The notes: generated from the sequence alone by a model not told the origin. 64,000 nt of DNA from Arthrobacter sp. AZCC_0090 (GCF_014207375.1 NZ_JACHEE010000007.1:176665-240664); one strand, 5' to 3'. Shown: positions 25,590 to 33,478, counted from the first letter of the stretch. Numbers and translations are program-made.

Positions 25590-26261
25590 TCAGGGAACAG
25601 GAATCTGCGTCTGAAGGGCAGCGGCCTGAATAATCAGAGGGATGGCGGTTCCGAGCTCGCTGGGAGCGGTCTCCCCTAGAGGCTTACCCGTACACAGGTG
25701 CATCAGTGCCCGCAGGGCGTTGCCATGCGAAACCACCACCATGCTTCGGCCCGCAGCAAGCTCCGGAGCCAGGACATCGAGCCAGTACGGCGTCATACGT
25801 TCTGCCACGTCTGCGAGGCTCTCCGCGGCAATGCCCGCCGCTTCGGGAATCCCCAGGTACCGCGGATCGGCGCGTTGGGCGGCTAGTACGGCGTCACCTG
25901 CCCATGGCGGACGGCCGTCGACGCCGCGGCGCCACCACTGGACGTTCTCTGCACCAAAGCGCGCCCTTGCTTGGTTCTTGACCAGGCCTTGAAGCGCACC
26001 ATAGTGCCGCTCGTTCAGCCGCCAGTGCGCCCTCGGGGACAGTTCCCAGCCGGCTTCCTCGATCAGCAGGCGGGCCGTTTCCACGGCCCGCCCTAGGACT
26101 GAGGTGTGCACTGCGTCGGGACACAGCGCCGCAAGGCTCTGCGCGGCGTCGCGCGCCTCGGTGCGGCCCCGCTCAGTAAGGGGGACGTCGAGCCAACCCG
26201 CGAACATATCGCAGGCATTCGCGACGCTTTCACCGTGGCGCAGCAGCACCAGTGGACCCAC
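25590..26261 (-). CDS. Histidine phosphatase, 2,3-bisphosphoglycerate-dependent phosphoglycerate mutase-like
   Basis: The 223-residue protein has the phosphohistidine motif LLRHGESVAN, the mutase words LTERGRTEA and ERHYGALQGL, and the second catalytic His in VVVSHGNALRAL. These fit GpmA-type mutases better than general phosphatases, though the protein is somewhat short. The GTG start overlaps the stop of the upstream hydrolase by one base, so it is the last gene of the ferredoxin-oxygenase operon. A link to gluconeogenesis from pyruvate and oxaloacetate is inference. Confidence 0.8.
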   Translation of the reverse strand: MGPLVLLRHGESVANACDMFAGWLDVPLTERGRTEARDAAQSLAALCPDAVHTSVLGRAVETARLLIEEAGWELSPRAHWRLNERHYGALQGLVKNQARARFGAENVQWWRRGVDGRPPWAGDAVLAAQRADPRYLGIPEAAGIAAESLADVAERMTPYWLDVLAPELAAGRSMVVVSHGNALRALMHLCTGKPLGETAPSELGTAIPLIIQAAALQTQIPVP

Positions 26262-27109
26262 TAGTGCTGCTCGAGGAACGCCCGAATCCGGGCAGGTGAC
26301 GTTTCCGGAGTCTGTTCGACGACGGGAACATCCCAGAATTCATGAACCGGGAGGCATTCTTCGAGGTAGCGCGCGGCAGACGGCGCATGGGAGCTGTCCT
26401 GGCCCGGCACGATCAGCCCGGGCACCTGGAGGGTCATGAGATCCTCGACCTCGACACCCGGCACTGTGTCCCGGTCGAAGAGACCGCGCACGGTTCCGTC
26501 CACGATGAGCTCGTACTTCTTCGCGTCCATGGCTGCGTAAGCCGCGGCGAACCCCGCGTTGCTGCGCAGCGGTGCCGCCCACGGCCCGACGCGCGGATCC
26601 TTACTGAATCCGGCGGTGCTAGAACGGGCGAGCTCGACGACGGCCTGCATCCCGTGCTCCATCGCGAAGGCGAGGTGCTGGGTGAAGCGGCGGTGCTGTC
26701 CCATCCGGTACTGCGGCCCTCCGGCGGGCGAGAACAGCACCATGCTGCGCACGCGTTCCGGATGCTGGACGGCGAGCGCTGCCGCCGTCGAGCATCCAAC
26801 GCAGCCGCCCATGGTGTGGACGGCATCGTAGCCGAGGTGATCGATGAGCCCCAACGCCTGGGTCACATATCGGTCCCAGGTGAGGCGCTCCACCCGGCCA
26901 CCAGACTGTCCGGACTCACGACGGTCAAAGACCACGCAGGTGTAGCTGTCCTTGAGCGCGTCGACGAAGCCGAGGTTGCGGTAGCGGCCGAAAGTGGTCC
27001 AATTCTCCAGGGTGGAGTCGAATCCGCCCGGGCTGAACATCAGCAGCGGCGGGCCGTCACCCACCGTTTCGTAGCGGGTGGGGATTCCATCAATTTCGAC
27101 GATCGGCAT
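26261..27109 (-). CDS. Alpha/beta hydrolase with a Cys in the nucleophile position
   Basis: A 282-residue alpha/beta hydrolase with oxyanion region LMFSPGGFDSTLENW, nucleophile elbow MGGCVGCSTAAAL, a candidate acid in VPGQDSSHAP and candidate His in the same SSHAP stretch. The usual GxSxG is GxCxG here, as in dienelactone hydrolases. It lies in the same minus-strand operon as the Rieske oxygenase and PanB-like genes. Hydrolysis of a lactone, ester or C-C bond of a pathway intermediate is possible. Confidence 0.85.
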   Translation of the reverse strand: MPIVEIDGIPTRYETVGDGPPLLMFSPGGFDSTLENWTTFGRYRNLGFVDALKDSYTCVVFDRRESGQSGGRVERLTWDRYVTQALGLIDHLGYDAVHTMGGCVGCSTAAALAVQHPERVRSMVLFSPAGGPQYRMGQHRRFTQHLAFAMEHGMQAVVELARSSTAGFSKDPRVGPWAAPLRSNAGFAAAYAAMDAKKYELIVDGTVRGLFDRDTVPGVEVEDLMTLQVPGLIVPGQDSSHAPSAARYLEECLPVHEFWDVPVVEQTPETSPARIRAFLEQH

Positions 27110-27121
27110 GACTAACTCCTG

Positions 27122-27928
27122 TTATCCCTGGCCGCGGAGGTGCTGCGCCCCGCGGATATCGGCGATGCACTCGGTGAGGGCGTCATAGGCGACGCGCCCC
27201 ACATTGGCGTAGGTGGTGGGTTCCTGGTCTATCCACTTGGCGTTGTAGCCGATGGCGGCGGTGGACATCCGGATCCGGCCGTCAAGCCATGGACCGCCGC
27301 CGAATCCGCCGAGCACCGGGATGGACACTGCGGCTACCACGGCCGGCCCCACCACGGGACCCGAGTTCGTGAAGTTGAGCGCGACGGCGCCAGCGGACTC
27401 GAGCCGCTTGGCCTCGGCAATGAACTGCCCCACCATCTCGTCCGGGACCAGGACACCTTCGGCCTGTGAATATGCGACGCCGTATTTGAGCGCCGTTTGC
27501 GGTGTGACACCGAACTGCGCAAAGACGGGCACGCCTGCACGGGTGACGGCCTCGACCGCCTCGGGGAAGCCGGCGGCGCCGTCGAGCTTGACGAGGTCGA
27601 CGCCGGCCTCTTTCGCGAGGCGGATAGCTGCTCTGACAGCCTCTTTGGCACCCTCCTGAAGTGGGCCGAAGGGGAAGTCGCAGCTCAGGAGCGCGTTGTC
27701 GACGCCACGGCGCACAGCCTTGGCGGCCACGAGGATCTCCTCCATGGTGATCTCCAGCGGATGAGACTGGCCCCACAGGTTGACGCCCACGGAGTCTCCC
27801 ACGGAGATGATGTCCGCGCCAGCGCGGTCTGCAATGCGTGCCATCTGATAGTCCCATGCGACGATGCAGGCACTCTTCTGGCCAGCCGCCTTCATGGCTT
27901 GGAGTTGGGGAATGGTCATGGTGTTCAT
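27122..27928 (-). CDS. PanB-like protein (ketopantoate hydroxymethyltransferase family) in a catabolic operon
   Basis: A 268-residue TIM-barrel protein with PanB features: GDSVGVNLWGQSHPLEITME, SCDFPFGPLQEG, LVKLDGAAGFPEAVEAV and AQFGVTPQTALKYG. The last motif normally reads GHIGLTPQ, so the protein is a divergent member. PanB transfers a hydroxymethyl group from methylene-tetrahydrofolate to 2-oxoisovalerate. Position in an aromatic degradation operon, with a 4-base overlap to the upstream gene, argues for another 2-oxo acid reaction, perhaps a retro-aldol step. The true panD at 3390 is not linked. Confidence 0.8.
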   Translation of the reverse strand: MNTMTIPQLQAMKAAGQKSACIVAWDYQMARIADRAGADIISVGDSVGVNLWGQSHPLEITMEEILVAAKAVRRGVDNALLSCDFPFGPLQEGAKEAVRAAIRLAKEAGVDLVKLDGAAGFPEAVEAVTRAGVPVFAQFGVTPQTALKYGVAYSQAEGVLVPDEMVGQFIAEAKRLESAGAVALNFTNSGPVVGPAVVAAVSIPVLGGFGGGPWLDGRIRMSTAAIGYNAKWIDQEPTTYANVGRVAYDALTECIADIRGAQHLRGQG

Positions 27929-28446
27929 GCGCGGGTGGCCCTCAACAGTTCAATCAGATCGTCCTCTTCCGCCGGGACCAGCAATATCCGGGCGTGGGGA
28001 CGGAGGTGGAAGAGGGCGTCACTGGTGAGCGCACCCGGGGCGACGACCAGTCCTGCCGTCATGATCCCTCGTTCACGGGCGAGGTCACCGATGGCGGCGA
28101 CCGCCGTCGCGTTCTCGCCGGAAGTGGCCACCATGACCACCGTGTTGGTGTCGGTCATGACCTTATCGAGGGGCACGTCCGAGGCGCCTACCTCAGCCAG
28201 CACCTCGCCAGGGTCAGTTATGGAGAAGAAACGAGCCTGACCCCAGTCAAGCAACGCCGCGGAGCGGACGATCCGCTCCGCTTCGTCGTCGAGGGCGACG
28301 ACGCGGGTGTTCCGCGCGGCCGACAAAGGGTAGTCGATCCGGTAGGCCGCTTCCTTGGCGGTCGCAGCCTCAGCGCAGGAGCTCAGGCCAGCCGGCACCG
28401 AGCGCGGACCACTCGCGTGGTCGTGATCGTGATCGTGGTGAGACAT
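27925..28446 (-). CDS. His/Asp-tailed FtsZ-like small protein, function unknown
   Basis: The 173-residue product begins MSHHDHDHDH, with five His in the first ten residues, typical of Ni, Zn or Co binding tails. The body has a strand-helix-strand block (TNTVVMVATSGENATAVAAI, then GDLARERGIMTAGLVVAPG) like the centre of FtsZ but without GGGTGTG. It aligns in layout with the protein at 8774-9289. The gene follows the Rieske oxygenase by 3 bases and overlaps the PanB-like gene by 4. Metal handling or an assembly function for the oxygenase is a hypothesis. Confidence 0.8.
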   Translation of the reverse strand: MSHHDHDHDHASGPRSVPAGLSSCAEAATAKEAAYRIDYPLSAARNTRVVALDDEAERIVRSAALLDWGQARFFSITDPGEVLAEVGASDVPLDKVMTDTNTVVMVATSGENATAVAAIGDLARERGIMTAGLVVAPGALTSDALFHLRPHARILLVPAEEDDLIELLRATRA

Positions 28447-28449
28447 GGC

Positions 28450-29730
28450 TCAGACCGAGGTGTGCGGCTTGGCGGGTTCGGCGACCATGGCTTCGCCGAT
28501 GCCCTCGACGAAAGACTGATCGGCCGGGAGCACGATCGCGACCGAGCGAACCTTCTGGTCCTTGGCCCGGTTGCCGGTAGGCTCGACGCCGTCCTGCAGC
28601 GCCTTGACGGCCTTGTAGAGCTTCTGGCGGGCCTTGATGATGCCCGCGTCGGTGGCGACGAGGCGTTCCTTGGTCCGGTCGACGAGCGGGCCCATCGACT
28701 CTTGCAGCGAAGAATCCTGAAGCGCAATGCCCTCGATGCCCGAGTAGTTTTCGCCGTGCTTCTGGGACTCACGGTCCATTAGATAGTCGTTGTCCTTGTT
28801 CGCCAGCGGACGGTACGACGCGTCGTTCGCGCTGTGGACACCCTTGCCGGCCCGCATCGCAGCGACCTCGGCTTCGGTGAGCTGGCGGGTGGGGTGGTAG
28901 TCGAAGCTGTATGCCCAGCAGTTCTCGTCGTCGATCGGCACCCAGAAGTGACCGTGGACGGGGTGGTCACCACGCGGCGGAACCATGGTGAAGTTCGGCA
29001 GCACCCACGGCGTCACGCGCCAGTAGTACATACCTTCTTCAGCATTGCGGCGGGCGCCGATCAGCAAACCGCCTTCGTAGTCGACCACCTCGAAGAAGGG
29101 CTTGAGGTCGCCCTTGTTGTACTCGTTGCCCTTGGAGCCCTTGAAGAGCGGGTCGCTCTCCAGGTTGCCGCCGTGCAGGAAGGTGACGTGGCTCGAGTCG
29201 ATGCCGCCCTCGAGAGCCTGGAGCCAGTTGCACTCCTGCAGGCGCTTGGAGGTGAAGACCTGGCCGTCCGGGACGGTGTAGGCCTCCCACTCGGGCAGCG
29301 GCGGCTGAGCGGCAGGGTCACCAAGATAAGCGAAGAGCACGTCGCCGCGCTTGGCCATCGGGTAGCCCTTCAGTTTGACGTTGGCGCAGAAGTTGCTCGA
29401 CGCCAGCTCGCTCGGGACCTCGACGGCCTGGCCGGTGACGTCGTACTTCCAGCCGTGGTAGGGGCAGCGCAAGCCGCCTTCTTCGTTCCGACCGAACCAC
29501 AGTGAAACACCGCGGTGCGCACAGAACTCGTCCATCAAGCCGTAGCGGCCTTCGGAGTCGCGGAAAGCGATGAGACGCTCGGAGAGCACCTTCACGCGTA
29601 CCGGCGGGCAGTCATTCTCGGGGAGCTCCTCGGCGAGCAGCACCGGCTGCCAGTATCGGCGGAAAAGGTCACCCATGGGAGTACCCGGACCCGCCTGGGC
29701 CAACAATTCATTGATGTCCGTACGCAACAT
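28450..29730 (-). CDS. Rieske non-haem iron oxygenase alpha subunit, phthalate 4,5-dioxygenase type
   Basis: A 426-residue paralogue of the oxygenase at 10513. Rieske ligands are in CAHRGVSLWFGRN and LRCPYHGWKYD; the mononuclear iron site is LEGGIDSSHVTFLHGGN. The start MLRTDINELLAQ, then GTPMGDLFRRYWQPVLL fits the family. ATG 29730 is preceded by AAAGGA. It follows the 2Fe-2S ferredoxin in the operon and probably receives electrons by way of that ferredoxin and the reductase at 20341, so here the electron chain is split into separate proteins. Substrate unknown, probably an aromatic carboxylate. Confidence 0.92.
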   Translation of the reverse strand: MLRTDINELLAQAGPGTPMGDLFRRYWQPVLLAEELPENDCPPVRVKVLSERLIAFRDSEGRYGLMDEFCAHRGVSLWFGRNEEGGLRCPYHGWKYDVTGQAVEVPSELASSNFCANVKLKGYPMAKRGDVLFAYLGDPAAQPPLPEWEAYTVPDGQVFTSKRLQECNWLQALEGGIDSSHVTFLHGGNLESDPLFKGSKGNEYNKGDLKPFFEVVDYEGGLLIGARRNAEEGMYYWRVTPWVLPNFTMVPPRGDHPVHGHFWVPIDDENCWAYSFDYHPTRQLTEAEVAAMRAGKGVHSANDASYRPLANKDNDYLMDRESQKHGENYSGIEGIALQDSSLQESMGPLVDRTKERLVATDAGIIKARQKLYKAVKALQDGVEPTGNRAKDQKVRSVAIVLPADQSFVEGIGEAMVAEPAKPHTSV

Positions 29731-29812
29731 TGCGAAGGATCCTTTCGTCCTGACTGGAGTTGAGGTACTTACTGTTCTCCGGGCTCTAGATGGCGCGCCC
29801 GGATAGGGAGCC

Positions 29813-30136
29813 TTAGGGCTGAGTGGGCGGCAGGTCGACAACCAGACCGTTGAGCTCGTCTTCGAGCACAATTTGGCATCCGAGGCGGCTGCAGTCGCGC
29901 GGCTCAGAGACGCCCATGTCGATCAGGTCCGCTTCGATGTCTCCCGGGGTGCCGACGGCTTCCCGGAATTCTTCGCGTACCCATACATGGCAAGTGGCGC
30001 AGGAGTTGTTCCCTCCGCACTCGCCGATGATGCCGGACACTCCATTGCGGAGAGCAGCGGACATGACCGAATCGCCGGCCTCGGCGTCAACGACAGTGGT
30101 TTCGCCGACGGCACTGACATACGAAATCTGAACCAT
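29813..30136 (-). CDS. 2Fe-2S ferredoxin, adrenodoxin type
   Basis: A 107-residue ferredoxin. Cluster ligands are in ECGGNNSCATCHVW (C-x5-C-x2-C) and a fourth Cys in RLGCQIV. The pattern matches vertebrate-type/putidaredoxin-like ferredoxins that serve P450 or Rieske systems with an FAD reductase. It is the first gene of the operon and is preceded by AGGGAGG and by a perfect copy of the regulon operator. Confidence 0.92.
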   Translation of the reverse strand: MVQISYVSAVGETTVVDAEAGDSVMSAALRNGVSGIIGECGGNNSCATCHVWVREEFREAVGTPGDIEADLIDMGVSEPRDCSRLGCQIVLEDELNGLVVDLPPTQP

Positions 30137-30152
30137 TTGAACCTCCCTGTAA

Positions 30153-30163
30153 TGGTCTAACCA
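30153..30163 (+). promoter_or_regulatory. GntR-regulon operator, copy E (ferredoxin-oxygenase operon)
   Basis: TGGTCTAACCA is a full match. With two more bases each side the arms AATGGT and ACCATT are perfectly inverted around CTA, which is the TGGTNNNACCA pattern of FadR-type GntR sites. It lies 17 bases before the ferredoxin start. Confidence 0.8.
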
Positions 30164-30188
30164 TTATGCCCTTTAAGAAATCGAGGTG

Positions 30189-31382
30189 TCAACGGTTAGG
30201 GGGGAGCTGAGTTGCCGAGGCGTCACTCTTGGGCGAAGAGGAGGTTTGAATGGTGGACCATCGCCGTTCAATCCCGGCGAATTTCCACACGGCAAGGGCC
30301 GTGAGCCAGACCGCCAAGAAGAGCCCGACAATCGCAAAGCCTGCGTAGTCCAGGTTGATGCTCGCGATGACCGCAATGGGGCCGCTTTCGATCCTCAGCT
30401 GTTCCGCGATAACGCCGAGCAGCTCAATCCCGCCTATCACCACGGCGACGAGGACGGAGATCAACGTCACCGTGAGGTTGTAGTAGACCTTGCGCACCGG
30501 CTTGGCGAAGGCCCAGCCATAGGCCGTATTCATAAATATGCCGTCCACCGTGTCCGCCAGGCACATGCCGGCCGCGAAAAGCACAGGGAGCACCATGATG
30601 GCGTACCACGGAATGTGCACCGCAGCCGCTCCGCCAGCGAGAACCAGCAGCCCCACTTCGGTGGCGGTGTCGAAGCCAAGCCCAAACAGCACTCCAACAG
30701 GGTAGATATGCCACGGCTTGAGGACCCCGCGGGTGAGGCGTCCCAGGAAGCGATTAAAGAAGCCGCGCGAATCAAGGTGCCTCTCTAGTTCGGCTTCGTC
30801 GAAGGTGCCCCGCCGCATATCGCGGAATACCCTGCCAATCCCCGCAAGAGAAGTCATATTGAGGAAGCCAAGCGTCAGAAGGAATATCGCCGAAACGAGC
30901 GGGCCGATGACGCCGGTCCACTGACGGAACGCCGAAGAATCGTCGCCCACCTGGACAATCAAAGCCTGGACCCCGAGCGAAATGAGAATGGAAAGCGCAA
31001 AGACGATCGTCGAGTGGCCCAGCGAGAACCAGAATCCGAGCGAGAGGGGCTGCGGCGACAGAACGCCGCCCACAGTCTCGGCCCGAGCGCGGTCGTCAAT
31101 GAGCTTTCGGGTGGCATTGTCGACGGCGGCGATATGATCGGCATCGAAGGCATGACGCAGGCCAAAGGTGTAGGCCAGCGATCCTACGCCTACCGTAAAG
31201 ATCGGATAGTCACCAGCGAGGTTAAATCGTTCCGGCGCAACAAACCCGAAGAGCACGCCAAATCCCACCACATGAAGCAAGGCAATGAAGAAACCCATGC
31301 CCTTCAGGCTTCGCCAATCCCGCACGCTGAGGCTGTCCGCGAACTCTGTGAGCCGCTCTCGAACAGTTAGCTGAAAACTCAC
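30189..31382 (-). CDS. Nickel/cobalt permease, NiCoT family
   Basis: A 397-residue membrane protein with the NiCoT signature RHAFDADHIAAVDNATRKL (HX4DH in helix II), FSLGHSTIVFALS and LFGLGFDTATEVGLL. These identify a one-component high-affinity Ni(II)/Co(II) importer. GTG 31382 is chosen because CGGAGG lies 8 bases upstream. It is divergent from the first GntR gene with a regulon operator in between. No urease, hydrogenase or cobalamin genes are in the window, so the metal is probably needed by the catabolic pathway itself. Confidence 0.9.
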   Translation of the reverse strand: MSFQLTVRERLTEFADSLSVRDWRSLKGMGFFIALLHVVGFGVLFGFVAPERFNLAGDYPIFTVGVGSLAYTFGLRHAFDADHIAAVDNATRKLIDDRARAETVGGVLSPQPLSLGFWFSLGHSTIVFALSILISLGVQALIVQVGDDSSAFRQWTGVIGPLVSAIFLLTLGFLNMTSLAGIGRVFRDMRRGTFDEAELERHLDSRGFFNRFLGRLTRGVLKPWHIYPVGVLFGLGFDTATEVGLLVLAGGAAAVHIPWYAIMVLPVLFAAGMCLADTVDGIFMNTAYGWAFAKPVRKVYYNLTVTLISVLVAVVIGGIELLGVIAEQLRIESGPIAVIASINLDYAGFAIVGLFLAVWLTALAVWKFAGIERRWSTIQTSSSPKSDASATQLPPNR

Positions 31383-31474
31383 GGCATCCTCCGTTTCAGG
31401 CAATGGTCGGAATCCCCTAGGTCGATAGCACATGGGGGCCTCATAACTGGGTACGCGTCGGCCCGAAGGTCTTA

Positions 31475-31485
31475 TGGTATAACAA
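31475..31485 (+). promoter_or_regulatory. GntR-regulon operator, copy F (NiCoT permease and first GntR gene)
   Basis: TGGTATAACAA is a full match to TGGWMTAACMA and to the general FadR-family pattern TNGTNNNACNA. It lies 93 bases from the permease start and 60 bases from the regulator start. Confidence 0.75.
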
Positions 31486-31544
31486 TTAGCAGACTTAGGC
31501 GTTGCCGTCATTTTCTTATCTGCTGAAACAGTCGGGAGCGACCC

Positions 31545-32321
31545 GTGGTTGGCAAGAGTTCTTACACACCTGAAGCGGACATGTTTGGGCCCGTCAGTGT
31601 CTCCCGAATCTCGGAGGTGATTGTTGATCAGCTGAAGCTCCTCATTCGCAGTGGTCAATTGTCTGTAGGCGACCGGCTGCCCAGCGAGCGGGACTTGTGT
31701 CAGCGGTACGGTGTGAGCCGGGTGACGGTGCGCGAAGCGCTGCGAGTTCTTGAAGCCAACGGGCTTGTGGTGATCAAAGTTGGGGTGTACGGCGGAACTT
31801 TTGTAACTTCTCCGTCCACGGAGAGGCTGGGAGAGCGGCTCGCCGATCTTCTCTATCTCGCGACGGCTACTGCCGGTGATGTCACTGAAGCCCGCAAGAT
31901 CATTGAGCTAGGAATTCTCCACTTGGCGGTGCAACGTGCCACCGACGAAGACATCGCAGAATTGCAGGTGATGCTTGACCACGCAGAGAAGGCTTTGGTG
32001 GATGGGACGTATTCCATGGAGTTGTCCTCGGCGTTCCATGTTCGAATCGCGGGGTGCACCCATAACCCGTCGATTGAGATGCTCGTGCATAGTTTTCAGG
32101 GCCCCATGTTGATGTCACTGGTTCAGGCTCGTCATGTTGCCCCCTATATGGGGCCTCGAGGAGTAAAAGAGCACCGGGCCCTGGTGGATGCGATTGCGGC
32201 ACGCTATGTTGATGCTGCTGAGGCCGTGATGAGTAAGCATCTGGGTCGAACTGCTGAGCGTACGTCGGCCCTGCCGAGCGGAGAAACAGTAGAAGAAGCA
32301 CAGCTGGAGCTACCGCAGTGA
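31545..32321 (+). CDS. GntR-family regulator, FadR/FCD subfamily
   Basis: The 258-residue protein has a winged helix with LPSERDLCQRYGVSRVTVRE and ALRVLEANGLV (residues about 45-80), and an all-helical FCD ligand domain with ARKIIELGILHLAV, FHVRIAGCTHNPSIEML and EHRALVDAI, which carries the metal-binding His positions of FCD proteins. GTG 31545 follows GGGAG. It is the likely repressor acting on the TGGWMTAACMA sites, one of which lies in its own promoter. A close paralogue follows at 32702. Confidence 0.92.
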   Translation: MVGKSSYTPEADMFGPVSVSRISEVIVDQLKLLIRSGQLSVGDRLPSERDLCQRYGVSRVTVREALRVLEANGLVVIKVGVYGGTFVTSPSTERLGERLADLLYLATATAGDVTEARKIIELGILHLAVQRATDEDIAELQVMLDHAEKALVDGTYSMELSSAFHVRIAGCTHNPSIEMLVHSFQGPMLMSLVQARHVAPYMGPRGVKEHRALVDAIAARYVDAAEAVMSKHLGRTAERTSALPSGETVEEAQLELPQ

Positions 32322-32701
32322 CGTAGGCCGAACATCGCTTCTGGAGCAGCCTTGTTCCGCTGGGTCTCTAAGGTACAGCTCCGCGGACGCGCCAGCTTCT
32401 GGAAATCGGTTTAACTTCTAACGCGTTGCTGTCGAAGCGATCCACGGATCTTCGGTTCCCTGCGCAGGGGAGGGGAAGAGTAGTCCTATGGCTGTTTCGA
32501 GTTGGGTGATTTGTGTCGATCCGCTGCTGTGTACGCCCCTTTTGCACCTATGGTGTGTTTGCCGCGGCAAGAGTCTGTTTGTTATTCCATTGCGGTATCA
32601 TGCCATTAGGCTTCTTTGCCTCGCAATTAGGCGGGGAGGCTGACACCTTAGTTCCGATCGCATCGCCACGCCGTCTGATTGACGGCCGACCAGGGGGCAC
32701 A
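32322..32701 (+). promoter_or_regulatory. Leader region of the second GntR gene with operator copy G
   Basis: The 380 bases between the two gntR genes hold no convincing gene. At 32579-32589 the minus strand reads TGGAATAACAA, a full match to the regulon consensus and one base away from copy F. A short inverted repeat (GATCC/GGATC, near 32440) may end the first gntR transcript. The distance from the operator to the ATG is 112 bases, so the mRNA probably has a long leader. Confidence 0.55.
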
Positions 32702-33421
32702 ATGGCCACCAACACCCCGGAAATGTTCCTTCCCGTCAACGTTGATCGGGCTTCCCAGGTCATCGTCGACCAGATCAAATCGCTCATTCGCGAGGGTAAG
32801 TTGAAGCCGGGCGATCGGCTGCCAAGCGAACGCGAGTTGTGCCAACGGTTCAACGTCAGCCGAGTGACTGTCCGCGAGGCGTTCCGGGTGCTCGAGACCA
32901 ACGGACTGCTCACCATCCGCGTCGGCTCCCGCGGTGGCGCCTTCCTCACCAGCCCTTCGGCCGAGCGACTCGGCGAGGGTCTGGCCGACCTCATTTCACT
33001 CGCGCCTCTCACGGCACACAACGTTACCGAAGCGCGCATCATCATCGAGCTTGGCACCCTGCCCCTGGCCGTCGAACGGGCCACGGAGGAGGACATCGCC
33101 GCGCTTTTCGCGATGGTCGAGGAGGCCGAGCAGGCTGTTGAGGCGGGTAAGTACAACGTGGAACTCTCCGCCAGGTTCCACACACGGATCGCGCAGTGCA
33201 CGCACAACCCCGCAATTGAAATGCTGATGCAGAGTTTCAACGGTCCCCTGCGGATGTCGCTCGAGGAGTCGCACATTTCCGCGCCTATGGGCCAGCAGGG
33301 TGTCACAGAGCACCGCAAGCTTGCCGAGGCCATCGAAGCCCGCAACGTTGAAGCCGCACGAACAGTCATGACTGAGCACCTCGGCCGGACTGCCGAGCGC
33401 GTTCGCACTCAGACCTCCTAG
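32702..33421 (+). CDS. GntR-family regulator, FadR/FCD subfamily, paralogue of the preceding gene
   Basis: A 239-residue regulator with helix-turn-helix LPSERELCQRFNVSRVTVRE, AFRVLETNGLL and FCD-domain words ARIIIELGTLPLAVERATEE, FHTRIAQCTHNPAIEML and EHRKLAEAIEA. It is clearly similar to the protein at 31545 over its whole length, so the pair arose by duplication. ATG 32702 is preceded by a purine-rich AGGGGG. The two may bind the same sites with different ligands, or form heterodimers; neither can be decided from sequence. Confidence 0.92.
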   Translation: MATNTPEMFLPVNVDRASQVIVDQIKSLIREGKLKPGDRLPSERELCQRFNVSRVTVREAFRVLETNGLLTIRVGSRGGAFLTSPSAERLGEGLADLISLAPLTAHNVTEARIIIELGTLPLAVERATEEDIAALFAMVEEAEQAVEAGKYNVELSARFHTRIAQCTHNPAIEMLMQSFNGPLRMSLEESHISAPMGQQGVTEHRKLAEAIEARNVEAARTVMTEHLGRTAERVRTQTS

Positions 33422-33428
33422 GGCGGGA

Positions 33429-33462
33429 TCGGGCCGGGCCGGATAGTTCCGGCCCGACCCGA
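33429..33462 (+). terminator. Hairpin after the second GntR gene
   Basis: A 15-base left arm pairs with the right arm at 14 of 15 positions around a TAGT loop. It starts 8 bases after the gntR stop. Confidence 0.65.
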
Positions 33463-33478
33463 CTGCTCAACTCCGGCG

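Noticed and set aside
27122..27928. A pantothenate synthesis role for the PanB-like gene
   Set aside because: Sequence is divergent at a conserved motif and the gene is coupled to a catabolic operon; panD is far away.
31383..31544. A cobalamin or nickel riboswitch before the NiCoT gene
   Set aside because: The leader is about 100 bases and shows no B12 box or comparable conserved structure; a GntR operator explains control.
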